NCBI GenBank assembly: GCA_001839685.1 | Contig: MLAK01000547.1 | Location: 46,100-110,099, forward strand | Reading direction: 5' to 3' | Length of the DNA: 64,000 nucleotides | DNA from: Tritrichomonas foetus | Taxonomy: Eukaryota > Parabasalia > Tritrichomonadida > Tritrichomonadidae | Shown here: in pieces, positions 11,178 through 20,892 of the stretch | Position numbering within the stretch: the first letter of the stretch is position 1 | How the letters are laid out: the number at the start of each line of letters is the position of its first letter | Position numbers and translations under genes: made by a program | The notes under the pieces: model-generated | What the model was told of the DNA's origin: nothing | Database searches by the model: none | What the model saw: the letters and a program-made list of their open reading frames with translations, nothing else

Positions 11178-12971
11178 TTACTCATGACCAGGTGTAATTG
11201 GCCTGCGTCCTGACTTAGAGCCGCCAAACGACACACTCATTCTTGCCTGACTCATCCTCAAGCTTGTGTCAATTGCTTCTTTCGCTTTAGATGCTTCACC
11301 TGTAGTAATAACATATTTTGCAAGAAGTGCTTCTCCTTCAACATCGAAATCCCATTGTCCATTACCAACTTCGTCATAAGCATCAAATGTTGCTGATCCA
11401 TTGTCGTCATCATCAGCATCATCATCACCAGTATCTTCAACCTCTCCATTCATTGCTTTTACAACATAATCAAACTGTTCAACGATTCCTGGATCTGCAG
11501 AAGATCTCATTTGAACAAAGAGTGCTGGAAGACCGATTGATTTTGCTTTTTCTCTGAGTTTTGGTTCTTTTGTGAATAATTCAGAAAGTGCTGCAATTGC
11601 ATATAATTGAAGCTGTGGTGATGTTGCACCTGACAATTCAGCGAGAATCGAAAGTGCATCATTGTTTATACATTTTTGAGCAGCTTCTTTCCTCATGCAA
11701 AGGTTCATAACAAGGGCAGCGGCATAGTCACCAGTGTAGTCACTAAGACGAGAAGGATCAGCTAGTAACTTCAATGCTGCATCGAGTGCTCCAGTTTTGA
11801 TCAATTGAGTTTTTGCATCTTTCATTAAAGAAAGCTTTTGAAGAATACCAATTGTGTTCATGAGATCATCAGAGTCATCTTCAGACATCATCGGCATTAA
11901 AAGTTCGATTAATTTCTTGTTCTTGAAAATATATTGACGTCCAGGCGGATCTGTTGCCAAAATATTCAAAACACGAAGCGCATAAGATTTAACTGGGCCA
12001 GGGTTCGCCAAAAGTTTCCCAATTAATGAACCCTTTGAAACAAGGAAAACATCACCTGATATTAATTCAACATAGAATCTTTTCACGTGCTCAGTTGGCG
12101 CACGCGTGAGTCTGTTTACGCAAGCTTTCAACAAAGGTGCAGCTAAATCTGGATTTTCTAAATCTTTTGTCACCTTCTTGAAATCCAAAGGCGAAAAATC
12201 GGTTGTCGCAGTAAATTTGACTGCACCGCCTGGAAAGATTCCAATTCGCGCAAATAACGAATTGATGTATTCATGTGGCGGAATATCGCCATGCTCAGCA
12301 TGCTGCAAAGCATCTGCCAACTCGAGGGCAACTGACCATAATTCGCTATCAGTAGATGCGGTTGAATCACCTGGCGAACGTAATGCTGAAACAATAAGGG
12401 GCATTTGGGCACCAACAAGCTGCCTGTCAAGCCATTCTGTCAATTGGCGCTTCAACTCATCAAACCACGAAACTGAGAAGATCTGCTTGAACGATGGATG
12501 GTCGGCTGGATTCGGAATATAAGGAAGGGCGTAAAATGGAAGAAATTCGGTCGATTGAGATAAATCTTGATGATGGGTATCCAAAAACTCACGGAATCGC
12601 ATCAAGCTTTCGGAAATATCACCAAATTTAACTCTGTTGGCTGGATGTAATGGAAAAACGGCGAAAAATACTTCACATCGAAATAATAATCTTTGAGCAG
12701 CTTGATCAGGTGCTGCTTGCCATTTTGAACCCCAAAGACTTCGAAATCGTTGTACATCACCTGTTGTAAGACTGTTGATAAGGTCGCGCTTGAACTCGGC
12801 TTGAGTATCTGTTCTTCTTCTTGCAATCTCTTCAAGTGGAGGGCATGATAACCTTTCTGACTGAAAAACCGCAAGTGTGCTATTCATCCCACAAAATTGA
12901 AGAAAGTCAGCAACTGCATCAAATACTTCTGACGTCATTTGAATAAATTTTTGTTCGTTAAATAAAGGCAT
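11178..12971 (-). CDS. ARMC9: ARMC9 homologue (LisH and armadillo repeats)
   Basis: The product is 597 residues. The N-terminus has a LisH motif (about 15-45, VADFLQFCGMNSTLAVFQSE). Residues 141-161 read TEFLPFYALP-YIPNPADHPSF, a segment I recognise as highly conserved in ARMC9. The middle and C-terminal parts (about 290-510) are armadillo-type helices (LKLLADPS, AALVMNLCMRKEAAQKCI, LQLYAIAALSELF), followed by an acidic DDADDDDNG stretch and a Ser/Arg tail. ARMC9 works with TOGARAM1 at the ciliary base and tip to control axoneme length and stability and is a Joubert syndrome gene in humans. The protein is shorter than human ARMC9 (about 800 residues). Codon use is noticeably less AT-biased than in its neighbours, which suggests high expression. 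Confidence 0.9.
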   Translation of the reverse strand: MPLFNEQKFIQMTSEVFDAVADFLQFCGMNSTLAVFQSERLSCPPLEEIARRRTDTQAEFKRDLINSLTTGDVQRFRSLWGSKWQAAPDQAAQRLLFRCEVFFAVFPLHPANRVKFGDISESLMRFREFLDTHHQDLSQSTEFLPFYALPYIPNPADHPSFKQIFSVSWFDELKRQLTEWLDRQLVGAQMPLIVSALRSPGDSTASTDSELWSVALELADALQHAEHGDIPPHEYINSLFARIGIFPGGAVKFTATTDFSPLDFKKVTKDLENPDLAAPLLKACVNRLTRAPTEHVKRFYVELISGDVFLVSKGSLIGKLLANPGPVKSYALRVLNILATDPPGRQYIFKNKKLIELLMPMMSEDDSDDLMNTIGILQKLSLMKDAKTQLIKTGALDAALKLLADPSRLSDYTGDYAAALVMNLCMRKEAAQKCINNDALSILAELSGATSPQLQLYAIAALSELFTKEPKLREKAKSIGLPALFVQMRSSADPGIVEQFDYVVKAMNGEVEDTGDDDADDDDNGSATFDAYDEVGNGQWDFDVEGEALLAKYVITTGEASKAKEAIDTSLRMSQARMSVSFGGSKSGRRPITPGHE

Positions 12972-13410
12972 ATTTCATCTTTAAAGGTCAATTAACGGCT
13001 TTTATGGTCAATTTGTATTTTAAATAAGATGTTTTTCATCTTTCATTTCGAACTAGTCATATTTCATAAGAAACTGAATATATCTTTTAATTAAAACCAA
13101 TCATTTAAACAAAAACAAATGAGATTCATTTCGAAATCTACAAAAAGAAATATATTACGAAAATCGCTCTTTATTCAAAACTTAAAAAAATGAGTAAAAT
13201 ACTCAAAAAGTAAAATTTAATAACTAGGATCATGATCAGGAATATACTAAAAAAGAGAAAAAACACATAATGAATTGACGAAAGTCATTACATTTAAATT
13301 AATTTTGCTAATTTAAATGCTTATTGTTCGATCCAAATGATTGGTTGAGTTGACTGAAAGTTCTATTCAAACAGGATCATCATTCATCTTCATGATAACA
13401 AAAATCTGTG
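12972..13410. other. Intergenic spacer
   Basis: Apart from the CCGTTAA element beside the ARMC9 start, this 440-bp stretch holds only AT-rich sequence. It carries the ARMC9 upstream region and the 3' flank of the kinase/Sel1 gene. Confidence 0.5.
12992..12998 (-). promoter_or_regulatory. CCGTTAA element upstream of ARMC9
   Basis: On the coding strand it reads CCGTTAATTGACC, about 21 nt before the ATG. Similar CCGTTA(A) elements sit 11-15 nt before the dynein, calcyphosin and CLK-kinase starts. It could be a core promoter or Myb-type site; function is inferred. Confidence 0.4.
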
Positions 13411-16200
13411 CTATGAAACGCAAAAGATAGAACAATCGCATTGAAAATTCTGCTTGATTCCCATGTCCCTCAACTTATGACCTTTGTGGCATTTTTTTGC
13501 GCATATTAAGCATACTCCATAGTTTACATTGAGGAGACATGTATCACATTCAAAAATATGTTGAGTTATAAACATTTGATTACTTGTTTTCTTTGTGCAT
13601 AAATTTGGGTTACAAGGGAGTTGTTCATTATTTGGTTGTAATGGTAAATTATATAAATTCAATTTTTCTTCTGCTTTAGGGCAGAAAATGCATGCAGCTT
13701 TCCTATATAGATTGATTGATTCATCGTTTTTTTCTCCATTTTCAATTTCACTAATGACTCCTAAATAATAAAGTGACATGCTGTGCTCTTTCTGTGCAGC
13801 CAATGAAAAATAATATTTAGCTTTATCAATATCATTATTCAACTTTAAATACAATTTTCCAAGCTGATAATGAGCATTAATGAACATTTTTTGAGAAGAG
13901 AGTTGAAAATATTCAAATGATTTATCATAATTTTGCTCTTTTTTTGCAATTTTTCCTAACCAGAAACTACCATTTAATGTTTCAGATACCATATCAAAAT
14001 ATTTTTTGGACGTTTCTAGATAAGAATTATAGTAATAAATAATTCCAAGTTTAATTAAAGCAAGTATATTTTTTTTTCTATAAGACTGTTCTGTTAGAAT
14101 TTCTATTGCTGTTTCTTTATCACCTAAAATATAAAACAGATTCGATACTTTGATAGCAGCTTTCATATTGCCGTTAATAAAAGAAAGATAATAATAGTGT
14201 TTTGCCATTTCTATATTTTTTGGAAAAATAATACCATTTTCATATTCTTTACCCATAAAAAATTGTGCTTGCATATTTCCAAGATCGGCGGCTTTTTTAA
14301 AATATTCCAATGCTTTTTTATAATTCTTTTCGACATAAATACCATTTAAATAGAGATATCCCAAATTATAACAAGCTGTTATATTACCTAGTTCTGTTGC
14401 CATTTGATAATATTTAACTCCCTTTTCTTGATCCATTTCAATTTCTTCATTACCTTTCATATAAATAAATCCAAGATTATTTAAAGCATTAGGATTATTT
14501 AGTTCTGCTGATTCATTATATAAAGCAAATGCTTTACCGAAATCTTTGGGAACGCCCTTTCCTTCTTCGAATAACCTTCCTAAATTAAATTTAGCTTTAG
14601 AACATCCTTGGTTAGCTGCCATTTCATAATAATGAGCTGATTTTGAATAATCTTGTTCAACACCTCTTCCATAATAATACATTACACCTAAATAAAATTG
14701 ACAACTCTTGTCGCCTTTATTGCATTCATCAATAATGAAATTAATATCACCTCGATAAGTTTGAGGGTTGTGAGCTTTCCTCAATTCATTGATATATTTC
14801 AATAGTTCGATATGATCAGAATTTTTAAAGAACATACGAAAATTTGTCATGTAATCTAAAAAATAAAAAATTCCAGCTCTTTCTTTGGGATCTTTAGATA
14901 AGCAATCATTACAAATGTTGGAAATTGGACCATAGTCAGAAGATAGCTTTGGAATTTCATTATTTTGAATTTTTTTAATTATATCTAATAATGAGATGTC
15001 ATTTGCTAAAAAAGGCGGCTCTCCTGTTGCTAATTCATAGATAAATAAACCAAATGAATAAATATCAGTTTGAAATGAATAACATCCTGATTCAATTTCT
15101 TCAGGTGATGCATAAATAAATGTTCCAATATTAGTTGTATAATTAGAATTCGATGAATATTCCCTTGCAGAATCAAAATCAGAAATATAAGCTTCATGAT
15201 TATAATCAAGTAAAACATTTGAGATTTTAATATCACGATGCATAATACCACGTGAATGCAGATAATCAAGTCCAAATAGAACACGCAAAACAATTTTCGT
15301 TTTAGTTGTATTATTTAATGCTATTCCATAATCTTTCTGTGCTTTTTTTACAGTATTAAAGCATAAAAATTGAAGGACTAAATATGCATTTGTTTTTTCA
15401 CTGGATGATCTTTTGATATGTCCGCAACATGAAATAAAACTGTGATGTCTAATTTTCTGATATGCATGTTTTTCCCTTAAATATAGTTTTCTATTAATAA
15501 ATGACTTTAAAGCATAGAGTTTGCCTGTTTCCTTTTCTATTTGCATCGAAATTGTCCCTGCTCCACCTTGTCCAAGGAGGCGAAGATTAACAAAATCATG
15601 TATCTGAAATACTTTGTTGGGGTTGTGAATATATTCCAATAAACTTTTATCATTATTTTCACAATTAACAAATTCAGTTGGATAAAAATTCCTTCTTATA
15701 TAATAAACAAAAACAGACCAAATCATCTTTTTTATTTTTTTTAAAAACGGTGAATTTGACTTTTGAAAAAAGGGAGAAGATTGTGAAAAGTATTCTAATA
15801 AAGATTTGTATTCAATAACAACTTCATCAAGCATGCAGATGGTAATATGGTTGTAATCAGTAAAATATGCAGGACAGTTAGATATGATGATAGACTCTTT
15901 TAAATATGGAAAAAAGTTTGTTTGAAGATTGTTAAAACTTTGGTAATTCATTAATACCGTACATTTCTTTGTACTGAAAGAAATATAAGACTTTTTTTCG
16001 TTGATAAAAATAGTAACTAATGAATTAAATTCATTTGATTTTAAAAAATCAAAACAGACTTGGGAATCAAATTCAAAAAAATAACATTCATGAATAAAAG
16101 ATGGGAAAAATCGAATCATAAAAGAATTGTTAATTGGAAAATCTTGTGGACATACTTGTGGACTTTCAGAGAGTAAGGAAAATTCTTCAGCATTGCACAT
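13411..16200 (-). CDS. Protein kinase with Sel1 repeats and a C-terminal UBR-box zinc finger
   Basis: Numbered from the open frame at 16290, a kinase domain (about 230-480) has GQGGAGTISMQI, the lysine in YALKSF, HRDIKISNVLL and SDFD in place of DFG, then GTFIYASPEE. Sel1-like repeats (about 530-870) follow with the usual AxYYLGxMYxxGxGVxxD pattern. The tail has cysteines and histidines spaced as in a UBR box: C..C, FECDTC, GVCLICAKKCHKGHK, FQCDC, closest in look to the UBR4/FBXO11 type. Kinase-Sel1 proteins are expanded in trichomonads; the UBR finger suggests a link to N-degron or other ubiquitin signalling. The start is uncertain: 16200 is the first in-frame ATG, but coding-like sequence extends to at least 16305. 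It is divergent from the UBR1-like gene. Confidence 0.85.
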   Translation of the reverse strand: MCNAEEFSLLSESPQVCPQDFPINNSFMIRFFPSFIHECYFFEFDSQVCFDFLKSNEFNSLVTIFINEKKSYISFSTKKCTVLMNYQSFNNLQTNFFPYLKESIIISNCPAYFTDYNHITICMLDEVVIEYKSLLEYFSQSSPFFQKSNSPFLKKIKKMIWSVFVYYIRRNFYPTEFVNCENNDKSLLEYIHNPNKVFQIHDFVNLRLLGQGGAGTISMQIEKETGKLYALKSFINRKLYLREKHAYQKIRHHSFISCCGHIKRSSSEKTNAYLVLQFLCFNTVKKAQKDYGIALNNTTKTKIVLRVLFGLDYLHSRGIMHRDIKISNVLLDYNHEAYISDFDSAREYSSNSNYTTNIGTFIYASPEEIESGCYSFQTDIYSFGLFIYELATGEPPFLANDISLLDIIKKIQNNEIPKLSSDYGPISNICNDCLSKDPKERAGIFYFLDYMTNFRMFFKNSDHIELLKYINELRKAHNPQTYRGDINFIIDECNKGDKSCQFYLGVMYYYGRGVEQDYSKSAHYYEMAANQGCSKAKFNLGRLFEEGKGVPKDFGKAFALYNESAELNNPNALNNLGFIYMKGNEEIEMDQEKGVKYYQMATELGNITACYNLGYLYLNGIYVEKNYKKALEYFKKAADLGNMQAQFFMGKEYENGIIFPKNIEMAKHYYYLSFINGNMKAAIKVSNLFYILGDKETAIEILTEQSYRKKNILALIKLGIIYYYNSYLETSKKYFDMVSETLNGSFWLGKIAKKEQNYDKSFEYFQLSSQKMFINAHYQLGKLYLKLNNDIDKAKYYFSLAAQKEHSMSLYYLGVISEIENGEKNDESINLYRKAACIFCPKAEEKLNLYNLPLQPNNEQLPCNPNLCTKKTSNQMFITQHIFECDTCLLNVNYGVCLICAKKCHKGHKLRDMGIKQNFQCDCSIFCVS

Positions 16201-16391
16201 AAATATATCAAAACCGTCGAAAGAGCGGTTTTCACTTTTTGAATGCCTTTTCACCAATTTATCAAAAAGAGCATAATCATTGATGAACAATCTTGAAAAC
16301 TCAGGCTAAGTATTCCTAATTACTATCCTACAGTTTTATGGAATCTCAGGATTTTCTTCTCAGCCAGATTATGTGAATCGAAATATTTCAT
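16201..16391 (-). other. Possible 5' exon and 26-nt intron of the kinase/Sel1/UBR gene
   Basis: Upstream of the first ATG the frame stays open and looks coding (ALFDKLVKRHSKSENRSF) to a stop just before 16300, with no ATG. Removing 16306-16331 (26 nt, GTAGGA...CTTAG) joins it in frame to an upstream ATG at 16391 and adds a 20-codon exon (16332-16391). The intron length matches the 25-nt intron in the Rab1 gene, but its 5' site is GTAGGA and there is no CTAAC block. This is a proposal only; the alternative is simple initiation at 16200. Confidence 0.4.
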
Positions 16392-16577
16392 TAGTAAGAT
16401 ATTTATTATTGGTTCCTTTCGACTCTTGGGTATTATTACTGTAAGTTGTAGTATGTAACTCAGAAGAAAGAGTCGTTTATTCAATGATCATGTATCACTT
16501 TAGATCACATCAATAACATTACAGTGAAGTGATAGATATAAGGACATTTAAAAATTGAAAAATTGTGTATATTCAGA

Positions 16578-19500
16578 ATGCAATTCAAATTTTTGTCGGA
16601 ATGGTTTCACTTTTTCATTGAAATAGGTGTCAGTGGTTTAATTTCTAGACTCCCAATGACATCTTTTAGTGATTTCATTGACAAACAGATAAAAAATCAA
16701 ATAATGACCTATAGAAATGATATAAACAGCTGCATTGAATATTGTAAATCCATATTATCGAATTCGCATTTTTCCAATTTCGATGATTGGCAGATGTTTT
16801 TTCAAAATAATTGTAATAAAAGTACATGTTGTTGCTCATGGTCTAAGCCAACTATTTTTGCAAAATGTTTAGATTGCCAAATCCAAGAAAATTCTGCTTT
16901 ATGCTTGAAATGTTTCATTAATGGACATCATGAAAATCACTCTGCTTTTCTTGTTCATGGATCGCTAGGAAACTGTGATTGTGGAAATCAGTATTATATG
17001 AATCGACAAGGTTTTTGTAAACACCATAGTCGTTTTGATTTTTCTTTTGACAATTTTATTGACAAAGAAATGCAAATCAAATTTGTTACAGTTTTTTATA
17101 CTTTAATTGAATTAAGTAATAAGACAGCTGTCGATTTCCTCAAAGAATTGGTTTTATTAGGAGATTCTATGAAAAGGTGCTGTTCAATTTCCATTTCTTT
17201 ATATGAAGAGGAATTTTATGAGCGCTTTTTCTTATCTCCTTTAAATTCAAATCGATTTGACATCGAGTTCATCAATTCTTTTCATAATTTATTGAGCTCT
17301 TTGGCCAATGATGTTCATTTCTTAAAATTTTACACAATTCTAATTGTCAAAAATTATCCCAAATTTATAGATTTCTTAATTCAAACATTTCAAAGCAATG
17401 TTCCAAGATATAAAGTCGAACAAATTAAAATCATCACTTCTATTTTCTATCATTCATTTACACCAATATTACAAGAACTAATCGAGGAACACTTTTTAGA
17501 TAACTGGATTTATATTTTTGCATATTCACTCAAGAAGCTTTATTCGACAATCTGTGGAACTTTCAAATATTCTAATTATTTGGACATGCAAGTTGAGTAT
17601 CATTTTAACAATATGATAACTTTGGTAACCTATGGCCTTAAAACAAAAAATACTTCATCGAAAGCCATTCATTATTTATTGAATGAAATTTCCGAGATTT
17701 TATTGATTCCATCTTCACTTTTTTCTTTTCATCGATCGTTTGATAGTAAAGTCAATGATTTTAATTTTAAAGCTAAAACAGGACACACTTTGTTTGCTAT
17801 ATTTATCCAATTAATCAATTCCATTGGAACAAGTAATATTTATTCCGAAATGCCACTCAAAATTTTAATGAATGAAATTTACAAAACTAAAAATTCTGAA
17901 AATAATTGTTGTGTTCTCTCTCGTGAATGCGTTTTAACCCCATATTATCCACTTTATTTACTTGCTGTTCAATCAATTCGAAGTATAACAGAACTTATTC
18001 GAATATGTTCACATTATATAAAATATTATGATATAGAGCCTTATCATATTTGCTCTATTCCATTGAAATGGATAGCAGCTTCAATGTATTCTTATTTTGA
18101 TATGTATTCATATAACTCTCAATCGTTTTACATATCTACTGTTAGTACTTTTTATAGAATAAATATTCCAGAGAAACTCATTCCTTCTTTTTCACTGATT
18201 CAAAAAATGTTTTCAATATCACACGACAAAAATATCTTTCTAAAATATGTAATAAGAGTATTTGGATTAATTAATCATAGGGAAAAACAAGACTCTAAAG
18301 TGAAAAAACAGAAGAATATATTGTTTGCAACATTGCATTTTGTCAGTTGTTTATTATTTGATCACAGTTGTCTAAAAAATGATTTAAAAACTGTTAAACG
18401 GAATCTAGTAATAACTGAACTTAAAAAAGAAGGCGGATCGATATCATTAGAGCAAATAAAGAATGTTTTATGGAAAAATGTTTCACGTGAAAAAGAATTT
18501 CGAAAAGATTTGCATCAGTATACTAATTTATTTCAATCAAGGAAAGAATCATTTTTCAAAATTAAAGAAAATGTTATTTGGAATCCCATTATTCCATATG
18601 GTAAACCAACAGATATACTTCAAATTTATTCACAATTTCCATCAAATCAATTAGTTGATTTCCCTCTTTATTATGAAAACGAATTTACTGAAAATAAAAC
18701 TAACTTTGAAACTGAATTCATCATCAAAAATATAAAAAATGGGTTAAAAACTAAAATAATCTATGGATTAATTTATCATACACTATATTTAGGTACTTCT
18801 AAAAACAAAATTGACTCTGGATCAATACAACTTGCTTTAAATTTCCTAATACAAATCAAACACACTTTTCATATAAAATTGGACGCCAACAGTTCACATT
18901 TTTATTGCAATGAAGAAATTCATGTTGATTGTTTGGAAGATTTGATTGAAAAAGTTTCAAATGAATTTGAAATTTTCTTCTTCACCAAAATAACATATAT
19001 GTCATGTGAATACTCTCAAAATATATATGATATTCTTGTAAATTTAGGTGAAATTGGAAAACTTGCAATGAAAAGTTTAAATCTTGAAAATAAATCCAAT
19101 TCCAATCAAAAGTATAATGATTTAACAATGAAAAAGAAAACAAATCTATTAAAACAACAAATTCTCAATGATTTTCTTATTAGGCAGAATAGTTTTGATT
19201 TTGAAAAGGATGATCCTAATATAAACTGTGATTGTTTGATTTGCCATTCAGCTGAATCTGAAGATATTTTGGTTTATCCAGTATATTCCTTTTTATCAGT
19301 AATTCCCAATTATCCTGATAAAAACTCATACCTTTATCATAGTCTTTACACATGTGGTCATGTTTTTCATAAAATGTGCATTAAAAATGAACGATATCAT
19401 TGTTGTCCTCTTGATAAAAATATTAGAAATTGTTTTTTACCCAAAATTGATAAACAATGGAATGAAGATATAAACATATCTGAAAAAGAACTCATTAAAC

Positions 19501-20423
19501 AATTTTTTACTGATATCTTAGGAGAAAATTCTATCAAATGGTTGGATACTATGCTCATTTCTTTTGTTGGGGAAATTAAACTTCTAGAGTTATGCAGTAG
19601 AACACATGAAGATGTTGTATTCAGGAACAACAAGCTTATTTTACTTCATTATCTTTTTATTTCAATATGGAAATACCACCATTTTGAAAGTCATCATGTA
19701 ACTATACAAACAGATGATCCTTTGATGCATTTTATTAAACAATTAATATTGACCAATAATCCATCAAAGAATTACTTTGATATTGTTTCTGAAATAATAA
19801 AAAATATTTCAAGCAATTATTTATACAAGATGTTGAAATATGTTTTCTTGATGGAAGTTATTCTTAATTTTTCTTTTGAAAAAGATTCTTTTCTGGATTT
19901 CGAAGAAGATTTCTTATCATTTGAAAATTTGTGTTTGAAATACAATCCATATCTCAAACAAATAAAGATAGAGATTGATTTTATGAATCCTAAATTGTTA
20001 CCATTTCAATTCCTTGTAAATTTGCCGACCAATTTTTTGCATTTTATGAAAGATCCTTTTAATGTGGATATTTCTAATTCATTGACTAGTATTGCTATTT
20101 GTTTATTAACAGGAGATATAGTGTCTAATGGAACATCTAATAACCCAAATTTATCATATAAAGATATAAAAGAACTTGGAGAAAAAATGAAGGGATCATA
20201 TTCGATATTTTTGCAATTAACAGGTGAGCTTGCATCAATTCCTTTTATATATGATTTCTCTAACAATAAAACCATAAAATTAAGAAGTTTTTATGTTGAT
20301 TCATTCGGTGATGAAGATGAAGGACTTAAAAAAGGAGAAATATTGCGACTAGATAGCAACAAATTAAAAGAGCTAATTGTCTTATTACTCTCAAGTGAAT
20401 GGACTGATTATTATCATCGCTGA
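16578..20423 (+). CDS. UBR1-like: UBR1/UBR2-type N-recognin E3 ubiquitin ligase
   Basis: From the ATG at 16578 the product is 1281 residues; a second possible start is at 16656. A UBR-box zinc finger lies at about residues 79-150 (CCCSW, FAKCLDCQ, ALCLKCFINGHHENHS, GNCDCGN, CKHH). It binds basic N-terminal residues in the family. A RING-H2-like finger lies at about 880-950 (CDCLICHS, CGHVFHKMCI, CCPLDK). The C-terminus ends with the UBR-family cap, YVDSFGDEDEGLKKGEILRL, equivalent to the D-x-G-E-x-D-x-GLRRG motif of Ubr1. Together these give substrate recognition, E2 binding and the autoinhibitory cap of an N-degron ligase. It is shorter than animal UBR1 (about 1750 residues), and I could not see a ClpS-like domain. 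It is divergent from a kinase that also ends in a UBR box. Confidence 0.9.
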   Translation: MQFKFLSEWFHFFIEIGVSGLISRLPMTSFSDFIDKQIKNQIMTYRNDINSCIEYCKSILSNSHFSNFDDWQMFFQNNCNKSTCCCSWSKPTIFAKCLDCQIQENSALCLKCFINGHHENHSAFLVHGSLGNCDCGNQYYMNRQGFCKHHSRFDFSFDNFIDKEMQIKFVTVFYTLIELSNKTAVDFLKELVLLGDSMKRCCSISISLYEEEFYERFFLSPLNSNRFDIEFINSFHNLLSSLANDVHFLKFYTILIVKNYPKFIDFLIQTFQSNVPRYKVEQIKIITSIFYHSFTPILQELIEEHFLDNWIYIFAYSLKKLYSTICGTFKYSNYLDMQVEYHFNNMITLVTYGLKTKNTSSKAIHYLLNEISEILLIPSSLFSFHRSFDSKVNDFNFKAKTGHTLFAIFIQLINSIGTSNIYSEMPLKILMNEIYKTKNSENNCCVLSRECVLTPYYPLYLLAVQSIRSITELIRICSHYIKYYDIEPYHICSIPLKWIAASMYSYFDMYSYNSQSFYISTVSTFYRINIPEKLIPSFSLIQKMFSISHDKNIFLKYVIRVFGLINHREKQDSKVKKQKNILFATLHFVSCLLFDHSCLKNDLKTVKRNLVITELKKEGGSISLEQIKNVLWKNVSREKEFRKDLHQYTNLFQSRKESFFKIKENVIWNPIIPYGKPTDILQIYSQFPSNQLVDFPLYYENEFTENKTNFETEFIIKNIKNGLKTKIIYGLIYHTLYLGTSKNKIDSGSIQLALNFLIQIKHTFHIKLDANSSHFYCNEEIHVDCLEDLIEKVSNEFEIFFFTKITYMSCEYSQNIYDILVNLGEIGKLAMKSLNLENKSNSNQKYNDLTMKKKTNLLKQQILNDFLIRQNSFDFEKDDPNINCDCLICHSAESEDILVYPVYSFLSVIPNYPDKNSYLYHSLYTCGHVFHKMCIKNERYHCCPLDKNIRNCFLPKIDKQWNEDINISEKELIKQFFTDILGENSIKWLDTMLISFVGEIKLLELCSRTHEDVVFRNNKLILLHYLFISIWKYHHFESHHVTIQTDDPLMHFIKQLILTNNPSKNYFDIVSEIIKNISSNYLYKMLKYVFLMEVILNFSFEKDSFLDFEEDFLSFENLCLKYNPYLKQIKIEIDFMNPKLLPFQFLVNLPTNFLHFMKDPFNVDISNSLTSIAICLLTGDIVSNGTSNNPNLSYKDIKELGEKMKGSYSIFLQLTGELASIPFIYDFSNNKTIKLRSFYVDSFGDEDEGLKKGEILRLDSNKLKELIVLLLSSEWTDYYHR

Positions 20424-20892
20424 TATTCCCTTATTTTCAGACATGTACAGATAATGTAATAAGTTGAGATTGTAGATAATATTTATCAAATTAGTCAACC
20501 TATTATACAAAAAATCAAATTATTTTGTTTATTGACTAATCTTCACTGAGGTCTTTCTCAGGCATGATATGTTTCGATCGTTCAAAGAAACAAGACCTAT
20601 TTTTTCTTTTTGTAAAGGAATTACTTGTGGAGCATTCATTGAGAACTTAGATTGATCGATTGATAGAATGTGAATATGATTTTCAAATCAAATACACATT
20701 TTCTACTTTTCCTTTTTGAAGAAAGTATTTATGATAAACGCTTGATCATAAACATTTGAACATAAATACTTGAACATAAACACTTGAACATAAACACTTG
20801 ATCATAAATACTTGATCATAAAAGCTAGAAGTAAATAAAGTTAAAATTTCTTTTACTTTTTTAAAGAATAAAGTTTGATTTAATTGCCTCTT
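20424..20892. other. Convergent spacer containing a 14-bp tandem repeat
   Basis: It separates the 3' ends of the UBR1-like and Rab1-like genes. No coding frame is seen; the main feature is the tandem repeat listed separately. Confidence 0.6.
20736..20819. repeat. Six tandem copies of a 14-bp unit
   Basis: The unit is AAACACTTGAACAT, with variants AAACGCTTGATCAT and AAATACTTGATCAT, repeated six times without interruption. It lies between two convergent 3' ends and so may be in a 3' UTR. A simple minisatellite is the likeliest reading. Confidence 0.9.
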
